This document shows positions 53,257-62,348 of a DNA stretch of 64,000 nt, one piece after another. A program made the translations under genes and the position numbers. The notes beneath the pieces were generated by a model. The model had not been told where the DNA came from. It made no database searches and was given only the letters and a program-made list of their open reading frames with translations. Source of the stretch: Cybelea sp963824595 (lineage in GTDB: Bacteria; Vulcanimicrobiota; Vulcanimicrobiia; Vulcanimicrobiales; Vulcanimicrobiaceae). The stretch is from NCBI GenBank assembly GCA_963824595.1, contig CAWGPY010000001.1, positions 602,445-666,444 of the forward strand. The letters run 5' to 3'. The first letter of the stretch is position 1, and every line of letters starts with the position of its first letter.

Positions 53257-53547
53257 GCTCGCGCGATCGCCGACTTTGACGGCTTCCTTCTCACAGGCAT
53301 AAGCACCGTGCTTCGTACGACCATACCAACGCTCACCCTTGTAGTGGTAGATCCCACTCGGGATATTGAGCCAGACGACGGTGTCCCGTGGGCAGTGAGT
53401 TTGCGCCGCGCTCTCGGTCGAGAATAACGGTGGCAGCGCATCGGCGGCGACCATGACGGCCGCTGCCGGTTGGGCTGCGATCGGCGCGATCGGGAGGACG
53501 AGAGTTGATGCGAACAGCGCCGCAGACAAAGCAAGGCGTCTGAACAT
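53242..53547 (-). CDS. Small secreted protein with a TKHGAYACEKEA motif
   Basis: About 101 residues with a Sec leader (LALSAALFASTLVLPIAPIAA). The C-terminal half has THCPRDTVVWLNIPSGIYHYKGERWYGRTKHGAYACEKEAVKVG, a motif seen in many small exported proteins of unknown function; the two Cys may pair. GGAGGT is 8 nt before the ATG at 53547. Confidence 0.72.
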   Translation of the reverse strand: MFRRLALSAALFASTLVLPIAPIAAQPAAAVMVAADALPPLFSTESAAQTHCPRDTVVWLNIPSGIYHYKGERWYGRTKHGAYACEKEAVKVGDRASLNGQ

Positions 53548-53803
53548 AGTTGAAACCTCCGAGGTCAAAGGCTCAGATTCGAGCCTATTCTACCGCATAG
53601 AGTGACGGCCCGACAAGTGTCCCCTCGTGTCACCAGCGGTACCGGCGACCACGCATGGGACATGCCTGTGGGTTCGGCCGGGGCCAGCTATACAGCGATG
53701 GCGGCAGCCGAATCGCCCAGGCGGCCCGGGAGCCGAGCGCCCCGAGACGACTTCCGAGATCGCGGCTTAAGTGCTAAGATGACGGCGAAGGAGGCCCTAT
53801 CCA

Positions 53804-54275
53804 ATGGGTATTAGTCGTTGCGCATTTGAGCAACGGGCTGTCAGCTGTATTTTAGATCGTAGAGGTGCTGCTCTCGTCATTTTCAGTCTGGTCCTTGCAA
53901 TCCGGCCGACAGCACTGGTCGCGGAGACAGCTCAAGATCACATCATTCATCTTCATCAGCGAGTAAGTACCTTTGCCGATCAAGTATTTGAGGCTGGTAG
54001 CTACAATGCTACTGACGTCGAACACAGCCTTCTTGCCATACAGCGGGAGGCCCACGCGCTCTCAGAGGCGACGCAGCGCGCCAAACATTGCCTACATGCA
54101 ACAGCATACCGGTGACGTAAACGCATCGCTTGAGGCGATTCAAGTTGAAGATGACCTTCTCGATGTACAGATCGATAGCGTTTGGGATTATATTGACACC
54201 AAACGAGACGCGTTTAAAGCGTCGTACTACAGCGCAAACCAGCAAGAAACCGCTTTGGAACAAAGCCCACTCTAA
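53804..54275 (+). pseudogene. Probable frameshifted small secreted helical protein
   Basis: The first frame gives a leader-like N-terminus and LHQRVSTFADQVFEAGSYN...SLLAIQREAHALSEATQRAK; the continuation of the same helical pattern (YMQQHTGDVNASLEAIQVEDDLLDVQIDSVWDYIDTKRDAFK) is in another frame from about 54080. One indel near 54075-54095 would join them. They could instead be two overlapping small genes. The trypsin-like gene follows 7 bp later. Confidence 0.4.
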
Positions 54276-54282
54276 GGCTATA

Positions 54283-55041
54283 GTGAATCTGCGAAAATGT
54301 TCCTGGCCATGGGTATCCGCAACTTCTGTGGCGGTTTTTCTGTGCGTGGGGGGCTGCAACAATGGAAAGCCGGCATCAGGAGTTACTGGAAACGGACCAC
54401 TAGTACGTAGGGCGGCAACTCCGAGCATTGGCTTAGCCCGGCCTACGACTCGGCGCGCCGATACGCGTGCTGTCCCGGCCGATCGTCCGATCTTTTTCAT
54501 TTTTGCTCGGACGAACGACGGCGATCTGGTGAGCGGCACCTGTTTCTATCTCAGCCGCCCCAGAGGTCGCTGGATTATCACAGCAAATCATGTTATCGCG
54601 GACGCCGATCCTAACAATATTTTAGCTCGTGTTGGAAAAGCTTCGATCAGACTGCGGGTAGTTTCCCAGGATCGTGCCTCAGATTTAGCGGCTTTGCTTC
54701 CATCGCAAACGATCCCCAATGCACCCCTCACCTTACGCGATACTAGTCCCCACAGAGGCGAAGTCGTTACCTTTACGGGCTTCCCAATACCGGACGTATT
54801 AGGTGCATCGTCGGCTGCCACCGTCCAAGGGCCCGTTCTGGACGACACCTCTACAGTGGGCGGAATCGCGGACTTCAAAATAGCAGCTCCAGCTACGGGC
54901 GGCGATAGTGGTGCACCAGTCCTGGATGCCGAGGGTTCTGTGGTGGGGGTTGTCGTTTATGCCACAGGCGACAAGCAGTCCGCGTATGCAGTTGAGGGAT
55001 TCAACGTTCTCAAGTTGCTGGGAGAGATTGGACATGAATAA
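54283..55041 (+). CDS. Trypsin-like serine protease lipoprotein
   Basis: A 252-residue protein. GTG 54283 has AAGG upstream and gives a lipoprotein leader with Cys25 (VGGC). The catalytic triad is visible: His103 in TANHV, Asp134 in RASDLAAL, Ser209 in GGDSGAP. There is no PDZ domain. The N-terminal 65 residues are a basic linker. It overlaps the next gene by 8 bp, which encodes a membrane coiled-coil protein. Confidence 0.82.
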   Translation: MNLRKCSWPWVSATSVAVFLCVGGCNNGKPASGVTGNGPLVRRAATPSIGLARPTTRRADTRAVPADRPIFFIFARTNDGDLVSGTCFYLSRPRGRWIITANHVIADADPNNILARVGKASIRLRVVSQDRASDLAALLPSQTIPNAPLTLRDTSPHRGEVVTFTGFPIPDVLGASSAATVQGPVLDDTSTVGGIADFKIAAPATGGDSGAPVLDAEGSVVGVVVYATGDKQSAYAVEGFNVLKLLGEIGHE

Positions 55042-55519
55042 GACGGTTAGCATCAAGACTTTGCTTACGATCCTTCTAACGCTAGGTTTTACAGCATCCT
55101 CAACATTTGCGTTCATCTATTATCAAAGGGCGGCGGCGAATGAACTCCGGGCCGAGGCACTGAACAGGAGCCTGAACGACACCAATGCCCAGCTAAATAA
55201 GTCCAGATCGCAGCTAACCAACGCGCTTGGGCAGTTAAAGCAAACGACGGGGCAGCTTTCACAGGCACAAGCGGAAAGCCAACATCGACTCTCCCTCATC
55301 TTCGCGCAAGAGGACAATGTTAAGGTGCTCAAATCTTGCCTCACTGGTGTGGCGGCCGATGACACATATTTTCGCAAGGGAACAGATGCATTTTTTGCGT
55401 GGATGGATAGCAAAAGCGACGATGACTACGAGGCCGCGGTTGATAACATCAAAATAGGTCGAGCGGCTTTAGATTCTGTCTCCTCAGATTGCAGCAAGGC
55501 AGCTGACCTGGTCCAGTAA
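55034..55519 (+). CDS. Membrane-anchored coiled-coil protein
   Basis: A 161-residue protein with one helix (TLLTILLTLGFTASSTFAFIYY) then a coiled coil with heptad-like repeats (ALNRSLNDTNAQLNKSRSQLTNALGQLKQTTGQL) and a short C-terminal domain with two Cys. Its ATG lies inside the protease gene end, so the two are translated together. Function unknown; it may present or regulate the protease. Confidence 0.7.
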   Translation: MNKTVSIKTLLTILLTLGFTASSTFAFIYYQRAAANELRAEALNRSLNDTNAQLNKSRSQLTNALGQLKQTTGQLSQAQAESQHRLSLIFAQEDNVKVLKSCLTGVAADDTYFRKGTDAFFAWMDSKSDDDYEAAVDNIKIGRAALDSVSSDCSKAADLVQ

Positions 55520-55702
55520 CCGAAAGCGTCGCGAGCTAGACGCTGCCCTGATCGCCAAGTCGGCTCGTGAAAGTCCTAGGAGCTTCGCCTAGTTGCCCCA
55601 CAGTGCCCTCACGCAGTAGGATTACATTTAGGCTTTCCTGACCAGAAGGGAAACGACGTTGGCGTAACCTGCCCTGAGGGTTCATACGGAGGATTAGCAA
55701 AA

Positions 55703-55972
55703 ATGGCTGTTCGACGCAAGGCCAAACGAAAAGCGACGACCCGAAAAGTCACGCGACAGACCGTTCGAGTGACCCGGAAAGTCGTTCGCAAAAAGGCGGC
55801 CAAGAAAGTGGTTCGGAAGAAGACCGTTCGGAAAAAGGCTGTCGTCAGGAAGGCGAGTCGCAAGAAAGTCGCTCGAAAGAAGGCGACGCAAAAGCGCGTA
55901 GCAAGAAAAGCGGTCCGTCGGCTGATCGAAAGCTCTGGACCTCCGGGTGATCCCGTTGAAACCGACGACTAG
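55703..55972 (+). CDS. Histone-H1-like Lys/Arg-rich protein
   Basis: An 89-residue protein that is almost half Lys/Arg with KKxxRKK repeats through residue 75, then a short acidic end. This is the composition of bacterial H1-like/Hc-type DNA-binding proteins. GGAGG precedes the ATG. It probably binds DNA or RNA without sequence preference. Confidence 0.75.
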   Translation: MAVRRKAKRKATTRKVTRQTVRVTRKVVRKKAAKKVVRKKTVRKKAVVRKASRKKVARKKATQKRVARKAVRRLIESSGPPGDPVETDD

Positions 55973-55988
55973 TTGACGAGGGGACGAT

Positions 55989-56363
55989 ATGCCAACACAA
56001 GACTCCTCATTTGACGAATCCGAAATAACCGCCGCGGATCAGGCGTTTCGCACGGCGATAAGGCGAATATCTGCGGATCAGAGCGTAGCGGATGCCCGCG
56101 CAACGCGTTTACTTGAAGACCTTTCAGAGTCTCATGAGCCCGTCGTCGCCCTTGGCGACGAACCGGTCGTGGACTTAATGGAGCGGGCTCGACCATTTCT
56201 TCAAAGAGATGACCTTGTCGGCGCCTGGACCGTAATCGCGCCTCCGTCAAATCGCCTTACCCTCCGTCGACACGTTGAGCCAGCACCGCTTGAATGGGCC
56301 GCGCCGGTCGAGCCCGCTCCAATGGCGGAGCCAGCCGGCGATATTGTCGAACGGGATGACTAG
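55989..56363 (+). CDS. 124-residue hypothetical protein
   Basis: An acidic, soluble protein (AADQAFRTAIRRISADQSVADARATRLLEDL, then a Pro/Glu-rich tail). GAGGGGAC precedes the ATG. 16 bp after the histone-like gene, same strand; probably co-transcribed. Family not recognised. Confidence 0.55.
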   Translation: MPTQDSSFDESEITAADQAFRTAIRRISADQSVADARATRLLEDLSESHEPVVALGDEPVVDLMERARPFLQRDDLVGAWTVIAPPSNRLTLRRHVEPAPLEWAAPVEPAPMAEPAGDIVERDD

Positions 56364-56380
56364 ATCTGCTGGCATAAGCA

Positions 56381-57469
56381 ATGTTAAGCAGCGTATCCAA
56401 GATCGCTGACAAGCCTTTTATAATAGGCTTCTTGTTGCCGGCGCTTATCTTCGCCGTCGTACTTCCGCTACTTTTCCATATTCCGGATCGCCTAGCGTTT
56501 CTTTTCCCCCGGAAACAGGACACTAATCCGTTCGCAGATCTGACGTTCTTTGCTCTTGCCGTTTGGGTCATTGCAACGTTTCTCTTACGGTTTAACTACC
56601 TTACTTATCGGGTCTTGGAAGGCTACACGGCGCCGATGGCGTGGTTTGGTTGGTGCAAGCAGTACCATCAAAATAGACTCAAGCGTCTGCAAGACGAGGC
56701 CGATGCTGTTAAAGCATCAGGCGATATCGACCGAGCCACGAAGTTACGAGAACTATGGCTCGCTCAATATCCATCTAACGCGAAATGGGTGTTGCCTACA
56801 ACCTTCGGTAATGCGATACGTAGTTTCGAGACATATTCTTATGATATTTACCGCGCCGACCTGATCGTACTATGGTCGCGTCTTGCGGCAGTGGTGCCGA
56901 AAGAGTACATGGCTCAAATAGACAACGCGCGCTGCCAGGCCGACTTCCTAGTCAGCCTGTGTCTTTTGGGATGGATTGTAGCCGCGATTGCGCTCGGCGA
57001 CCTGATAGGGGAAGTGTCGCAACTCGGCTTTCGGGCGTTCCCTGACGATGCATTGCGGCTCGCTTACGTAATGGCTGGCGCATTGTTCGCTTCATGGGTA
57101 TTTTATAGATGGTCGATACAGGCACTGCGCCCCTGGGGTGAGACCATTAAGGCCATGTCGGACTGCTATTTACCAGCTTTGGCAACGCAGCTGGGCTACG
57201 TTCTGCCGGACCAGGAGACTGAGCGCCGTCAGTTTTGGCGGACCATCGTTAAGAGGATGGTCTTCCGGCGAGAGTTTCCCAAGACGTTCAACCCGATCGT
57301 TCCCGCACCGGAGACGGCACCGTCCAAGCAAGGTGCGGAGGATGCGGCAGCCGTCAAGAAGATCCAAAGCGGCATTTTGCTGACTCTGGCTAGGTGTTTT
57401 GTGTGGGCCCTGTTTTTTGTAATACACCGCCGGCGAGATCAACGTGGCAAAGTCCATGGCCCTGACTAA
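56381..57469 (+). CDS. Multi-helix membrane protein with a conserved cytoplasmic segment
   Basis: A 362-residue protein with two N-terminal helices (IIGFLLPALIFAVVLPLLF; FFALAVWVIATFLLRF), a central soluble segment with LPTTFGNAIRSFETYSYDIYRADLIVLWSRLAAVVP, and two more helices. The GNAIRSFETY...LWSRL motif occurs in orphan membrane proteins of many bacteria, function unknown. Confidence 0.7.
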   Translation: MLSSVSKIADKPFIIGFLLPALIFAVVLPLLFHIPDRLAFLFPRKQDTNPFADLTFFALAVWVIATFLLRFNYLTYRVLEGYTAPMAWFGWCKQYHQNRLKRLQDEADAVKASGDIDRATKLRELWLAQYPSNAKWVLPTTFGNAIRSFETYSYDIYRADLIVLWSRLAAVVPKEYMAQIDNARCQADFLVSLCLLGWIVAAIALGDLIGEVSQLGFRAFPDDALRLAYVMAGALFASWVFYRWSIQALRPWGETIKAMSDCYLPALATQLGYVLPDQETERRQFWRTIVKRMVFRREFPKTFNPIVPAPETAPSKQGAEDAAAVKKIQSGILLTLARCFVWALFFVIHRRRDQRGKVHGPD

Positions 57470-57511
57470 GCGCTTGGACTCCACTGCCATTAGGCTTCGA
57501 GGACCGGCACT

Positions 57512-58134
57512 GTGAGGCGGCGCCAAATCATTTGGATCTGTTCGGCGTTGGCGGCAGTTGCTGCCGTTCTCTTGGCGTGGCTCTATGAATCGTCCCTGGG
57601 TCCTACCTACCGTGATACCGGCACAGACTTCGGGTTGGAAGGCAATGGTGTTCGCGTCGCCTTCACATTCACGCCACAGAAGTACGGCCGGGCGACTCTC
57701 TGGACATTGTCATAAAGCTCGGGAACATCCCCGGTAATGCGCCCAACACGGTTCCCCCCGGACCGGCGAACGAGGCCGACGGATCCTTTCCGGCAACCTT
57801 GTAGCTCCCGGCGATTGTACGGTCGAGCCTAAAGACGCAATCGTTTTACCTACTACCGGTTTGTCACTAGGTGAAATGGAATGGCATTGGATAGTTGACT
57901 GTGCGACCCAAGGCCGAAAGACGTTCGCGCCAACCCTGACCTTCATCAAGAACGGCGGGCAGGCCGCGACGAGAGGTAGCTCCGACGCCGTGGCCTACCG
58001 AGGTTACCTATCCGTGACAGTGACCAGGTCACTAAACGCAAATCATCTTGGCAAGCGTCTCCGCGGTGTTTCTTGCGGTCGTTGGGGTGCTCGTGAACTA
58101 TTTGCTCCGGCAACGAGGTCCCGCTAAGACGTAA
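57512..58134 (+). pseudogene. Membrane protein gene broken by three frameshifts
   Basis: Frame 2 encodes an N-terminal helix (IIWICSALAAVAAVLLAWLY) up to about residue 55. The reading then continues in frame 1 (EVRPGDSLDIVIKLGNIPG), frame 3 (LSGNLVAPGDCTVEPKDAIVLP...EWHWIVDC) and again frame 1 (IILASVSAVFLAVVGVLVNYLL, then stop at 58134). Joined, it is a protein with an N- and C-terminal helix flanking a soluble domain. Breaks are near 57680, 57780 and 58035. No family recognised. Confidence 0.6.
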
Positions 58135-58282
58135 GGCGTCGGAGGGTGGCGCTGACTCGGCTTCACTCGCCGCACCGCTACCAAAGGTGAAGTGCAGAGC
58201 TGGGCTTGCATCGCGTTGCTGCTGCGCGGCAATAGCAGCATAACGGCGCAAATCGCTAAGGGGCTGGCTGTGCGGTCGGTGG

Positions 58283-58461
58283 CTAAGCCGAAACGATGCT
58301 GGGCGCCGCGGGCGTTCACGGAGCGAGGAGCAGAGGAATGAAGAGCTTGGGACTTAGTCGTTACGCCTTAGCGATTAGCGCGGCTTCCGCGTTGCTGGCC
58401 GGGTGCGGTGGATCGCAGCCGCCGATCGGCGCGCCGGGTGTGATGGTTCAAGGCCGCGCGA
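58283..58461 (+). repeat. Leader/signal-peptide cassette, copy A
   Basis: About 180 bp shared with 58972-59150 and 60119-60291. It holds roughly 55 bp of 5' untranslated DNA (gccgaaacgatgctgggcg ... gttcacggagcgaggag), the ATG and the first ~40 codons of a lipoprotein (MKSLGLSRYAL...LLAGCGGSQPPIGAPG). Both non-coding and coding parts are conserved. Confidence 0.85.
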
Positions 58462-58493
58462 GCGCAGCGGACGCCGAGTGCCGCGCTTCGTGA
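58338..58493 (+). pseudogene. Truncated MKSLGLSRYAL-type lipoprotein
   Basis: ATG 58338 gives 51 residues: the common lipoprotein leader and lipobox (LLAGC), then VMVQGRASAADAECRAS and a stop. No functional domain follows, unlike the other two copies, so only the leader remains. It is immediately followed by an unrelated membrane ORF. Confidence 0.7.
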
Positions 58494-58746
58494 CGTACCA
58501 GATCGTATCGACCATTGTTGCTGGCTTAGCGGGCCTCGCGCTGGGCCTATGGTGGTTGTATCGCCTCAGTCGTATATGCGCTTGACGCTGAGGTATCGGC
58601 TCAAGTATCGTTTCATACCCTGGCCGTCACCGGAACAGGTCGAGTCGCGTTGGTGGCGCGTCGGCCTTCGCACGGCAGGGATCGCCGCGCTGGCTTTTAC
58701 CGCGATGTACTATTATGCCGCGTACTACAACCTGTCTCGACGATAA
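58490..58746 (+). pseudogene. Small membrane protein, probably frameshifted
   Basis: GTG 58490 starts a helix TYQIVSTIVAGLAGLALGLWWLYRLSRI that hits a stop at 58585. From there another frame continues RYRLKYRFIPWPSPEQVESRWW...ALAFTAMYYYAAYYNLSRR to 58746, adding a second helix. A single indel near 58570 would join them. Alternatively two tiny genes overlap. Confidence 0.4.
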
Positions 58747-58971
58747 AGAAAGTGGTCAGATGTGCTTCGGACCGATAGGAGCTGACGATGAAACTGCCGA
58801 GTTCGCGAGGAGATTGGGCGTTCAGTTTGACGTTCAGAGCAACCCCGTGCCCATCACCCGCCCACGCTGCGTTGAAGGGCCTTGGCCTTTGCATGGTCAG
58901 CAGCCGCGCGAGCACGGCGGCATAGCTGCGCGGATCGCGCAGCAGCCAAGTCCGCGCGGGGGCTCAGCGGT

Positions 58972-59150
58972 GCTAAGCCGAAACGATGCTAGGAGCCGTG
59001 GCGTTCACGGAGCGAGGAGCAGAGATATGAAGAGCTTGGGACTTAGCCGGTACGCCTTAGCGATCGGTGCCGCTTCGGCGTTGCTTGCTGGGTGCGGCGG
59101 ATCGCAGCCGCCGATCGGCGCGCCCGGTGCGATGCCGCAAAGCCGCGCGA
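58972..59150 (+). repeat. Leader/signal-peptide cassette, copy B
   Basis: Second copy of the roughly 180-bp cassette; the 5' block (gccgaaacgatgct), the gagcgaggagcaga ribosome-binding region and the leader codons are nearly identical to copy A. Confidence 0.85.
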
Positions 59151-60025
59151 CCACGACGCAGGCCCGGCACGGTAAGTCGTGGATGCTGCCGGAGGCGAAG
59201 AGGGAGAACTTGATATACACGGTGAGCAATCCGAGGGCGGTGCTGTCATACGATACAGGTAAACTCGTCGGAACGATTGTTTCGAGTTACGATTATGAAG
59301 GCGTATGTGCAGACGAGTCGGGAAACGTTTTTTACGGGGCCCTGACAGCAGCGTGTTTGAGTATGCTCACGGAGCGACTGAGCCAATAGTGACGCTGAAC
59401 CTTCCCGGCTATGCCCCCTCGGCAAGTGGCTGCGCGAGCGATCCCGCCACGGGAAACCTTGCCGTTACGTACTACGACTTCGCTCCTAGTGGCACAGTGC
59501 CAGACGTCGCCGTTTTCACGAATGCGCGAGGAACCCCGACCGTGTACCAAACTAGGATTGCGTCGCAATTTTGTACGTATGACGATAATGGCGACTTATT
59601 TGCAGACGGTTATTTAGGAAATGGTGCAGCTATCGCCGAGCTCCCTAGCGGCAGCAGCTCCTTCGCGGTTTTGCCAATCAATAAGAGCATCGGAGGAAAT
59701 CCGTCGTCGATTTTGTGGGATGGTAAGCACCTATCGGTGGAGAGTGTGTCCCACAGTTCAGTAATGTTCTCGCGCATCAAGATAACAGGTTCGACGGCAA
59801 CGGTCGTAGGGACCGTGCATTTCCGAGGTAAGATGACGCACGGAGGTGCGTCGTGGCTCTTGGGAAGTGTCTTCTATCCCTTATGGCGCAAACAACGTGG
59901 TTAGGATTGGATTTTGGCAGTATCCAAAAGGCGGGAAAGCAATCCAAACCTTCACGCAAAAGGACTTTGGCGAACGGCTTACGTTTGCAAGGGGTCTAAC
60001 GGTGTCGATCGCAGGATCGCGTTAG
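59026..60025 (+). pseudogene. Lipoprotein with a repeat-domain body, two frameshifts
   Basis: ATG 59026 starts MKSLGLSRYAL... with lipobox LLAGC and continues WMLPEAKRENLIYTVS...GNVFYG. Around 59335, inside gttttttacgg, the frame changes, and PDSSVFEYAHGATEPIVTLNLPGYAPSASGCASDPATGNLAVTYY continues. A second change near 59875 leads to YGANNVVRIGFWQYPKGGKAIQTF and a stop at 60025. The joined product fits the propeller-like lipoprotein family common in this lineage. Confidence 0.75.
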
Positions 60026-60118
60026 CCCGCCGAATCGGAACTATCGAGGCCCTTGTGTAACATCAATGTCCAGCCGAACGCGGCCTCGCCACGTTGCGGA
60101 ATGAGCCTCGCCCAGGAG

Positions 60119-60291
60119 AGCCGAACCGATGCTGGGCGCCGTGCCGTTCACGGAGCGAGGAGCGAGAAATGCACAGCTTGGGACTTAGCCGCTACGCTTT
60201 AGCCATGGGCGCGGCTTCGGCATTGCTGGCGGGGTGCGGAGGATCGCAGCCGCTGATTAACGCGCCAGGCGCGATGCCGCAAAGCCGCGCG
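60119..60291 (+). repeat. Leader/signal-peptide cassette, copy C
   Basis: Third copy, more diverged. It keeps cgatgctgggcgccg, gttcacggagcgaggagc and the leader MHSLGLSRYALAMGAASALLAGCGG. Confidence 0.8.
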
Positions 60292-61489
60292 ATCATCCCG
60301 CACAATAAACGTCGCGGGATCGTCGATGCTGCCGGAAGGGACGGGAATATCGATGGGCGCGGCATATCAGCGCCGTCGTTTCGAATCGTCTATAGTTTTC
60401 GCGGTGGAGGCGATGGTGCAGTCCCGCGGGCCGGATTAACCGCCCTATATGGTACCCTTTACGGCACAACGAGCGGGAGCGACAGGAGCGGAACCGTCTT
60501 TAGTGTTACGACGACGGGCACCCACAACGTGCTTCACTATTTCGCCGGGGGCAGCGATGGCGCCGATCCGAACGCGAGCTTGATCGCTGTCCGTGGCTCC
60601 TTACGGCACGACGTATTTCGGCGGCGGCCGAGAAGACGGCGGAACGGTTTTTCGCATCAGCCCAGCGGGTCAAGAAACGATTCTGCACGACTTCGGACAG
60701 CCCGGCGACGGCCGCTACCCTGAGGCGAGTTTGGTGGCGATAAAACGGCGTGCGCTACGGCACTACACACTGGGGCGGGATTGACTATCCGTGTGTTGAC
60801 GTTGGTTGCGGCACCGTCTTTAGCGTAAGTTTAAGGAGCGGACTCGAGAGCCTTCTGTACGAGTTCCGCGGGTCGTTTGACCACACTCATGATGGCCAAT
60901 CGCCTCAATCGAATCTGATCGTCGTAAACGGCAAATTTTATGGGACAACACTCTACGGCGGCTCGCACCAGACGAATACATTTTCGAGCTGGATCCGGTG
61001 GCGGGGAAGGAGCGTGTAGCGTACAGCTTCGCGCGCCACGATGATGGCGGTGGACCTGGCAGCGGCTTAGTCGAGCTCGACGGCAGACTTTACGGCACCA
61101 CTTACGGCGGTGGTGTGCACAACGCGGGAACGGTTTTCCAAGTTGACCCGAAGAATGGTTCGGAGCGCATCATTCATGGTTTCGGGGCGGGCTCCGACGG
61201 ATCGTTCCCGGCATCGAGCCTCGTCGTCGTCCACGGGATCTTGTACGGCACGACGGAATATGGTGGTGGAAACCAACGCTGTCTCGATAACTATATCCGC
61301 GTCGATTGCGGGACGGTCTTCAGCATTAGTCCAAGTGGCGACGAAAAAATACTTCATCGCTTTGGCGCCACCCGCGGCGACGGCAAAAAGCCGGCCGCAT
61401 CAATGATCTATTTCAAAAAAGCGCTTTACGGCACCACGACTGCCGGCGGTATGTATGGGAACGGAACGATCTTTGCATTACGACCATGA
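60169..61489 (+). pseudogene. GloVer-type repeat lipoprotein, copy 3, three frameshifts
   Basis: ATG 60169 starts the cassette leader, then GloVer repeats (YGTLYGTTSGSDRSGTVFSV). Frame changes occur near 60600 (to YGTTYFGGGREDGGTVF), near 60745 (to YGTTHWGGIDYP) and near 60980 (to IFELDPVAGKERVAYSF), ending at 61489 with GTIFALRP. All expected repeats are present when the frames are joined, so decay is recent or reflects sequencing indels. Confidence 0.8.
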
Positions 61490-61765
61490 GTTTGTTCGCG
61501 CGCGCGCTGCGCCAGCGCCGTCGGTCATCGATCGCGTAGCACCTAAGGGCTTAGCTGGGCTTAGCCAGCGCCGCCGCCCGATCGGCCTAGGCGGCATGGC
61601 GGAAGCGCGGCGAAACCGGAACTAATAACGCCCTTATGTAATATCCCTCCGCTGATCCTACCGTGTCTATCAGGCACTGGAAGGGGATGTCATCCGCCCG
61701 CGTGCTCATTTTGGCCGGTTGTGAGGGCAACTGCGGGAGCTAGTGGGACAAGAGTGGGACACATC

Positions 61766-62026
61766 GTGACCGCCCTGCCCCGCCCGCTGGAACGCTCGTC
61801 GCACCTGTCGAAAGCCGTACCTGTGGACGACTTGAACAAAGAAGACCTGCTGTCGGCAGTGGAGTCACAAGAAGCGGAAAACAAGAAGTTGAGCGGAGTT
61901 CAATCCGCGGCACTCCGGGACAACCCGAACAGCGCTCAAGCGGACGAGGCCAGCGAAGCGTACGCCGCAGGGGTTGAGCGGATGCAAGCCCTCATGGCCG
62001 AATGTCGAAGGCGTGGATACCTGTAG
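61766..62026 (+). CDS. 86-residue hypothetical protein
   Basis: GTG 61766 gives a soluble, helical protein (DLNKEDLLSAVESQEAENKKLSGVQSAALRDNPNSAQADEASEAYAAGVERMQALMAECRRRGYL). Its composition is typical of a real coiled-coil protein. Family unknown. Confidence 0.5.
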   Translation: MTALPRPLERSSHLSKAVPVDDLNKEDLLSAVESQEAENKKLSGVQSAALRDNPNSAQADEASEAYAAGVERMQALMAECRRRGYL

Positions 62027-62102
62027 GGCCTCACTCCGGATCGCTATCCTGATATTCGTTGTCGGCGCATCCATCGCTAATGCCCTGGCCGCAAAGTTGT
62101 AG
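62013..62102 (+). CDS. Possible 29-residue single-helix peptide
   Basis: A GTG-started frame overlapping the end of the previous ORF encodes one hydrophobic helix (LRIAILIFVVGASIANALAAKL). It may be a tiny membrane protein or the frameshifted end of its neighbour. Confidence 0.2.
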   Translation: MDTCRASLRIAILIFVVGASIANALAAKL

Positions 62103-62153
62103 CACGATGCGCTCCGCTACCCTGAAGCCACGGAGCCACGGCCAAGTCCCGTC

Positions 62154-62348
62154 GTGACGGATACCCCAGCCGCCGACACTACGCAGCCCACGCCGTTCAA
62201 GTGGGAGGATGCGCCCGACCCCAATACCACGCCCTATCAGCTAAAGATACAGGGGCTCGTAACCGACACTGCCTGGATGCGCGAGGCGATCATCGTTACG
62301 ATCGCGGGAGTGGCGTGGTTCCTCGTAGGAGGGCGGACGGCGCCTTGA
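62154..62348 (+). CDS. 64-residue membrane-anchored protein
   Basis: GTG 62154; a Pro/Asp-rich N-terminus, then a helix (MREAIIVTIAGVAWFLVGG). Its stop overlaps the next TTG start (TTGA), suggesting coupling with the downstream gene. Confidence 0.5.
   Translation: MTDTPAADTTQPTPFKWEDAPDPNTTPYQLKIQGLVTDTAWMREAIIVTIAGVAWFLVGGRTAP

Noticed and set aside
53602..53814. 70-codon ORF on the plus strand
   Set aside because: No ribosome-binding site, odd composition (MTARQVSPRVTSGTGDHAWDM...), and it overlaps the next gene start.
58747..58971. ORF part upstream of cassette B
   Set aside because: It runs into the cassette in frame by chance; no leader, no recognisable domain and no ribosome-binding site.
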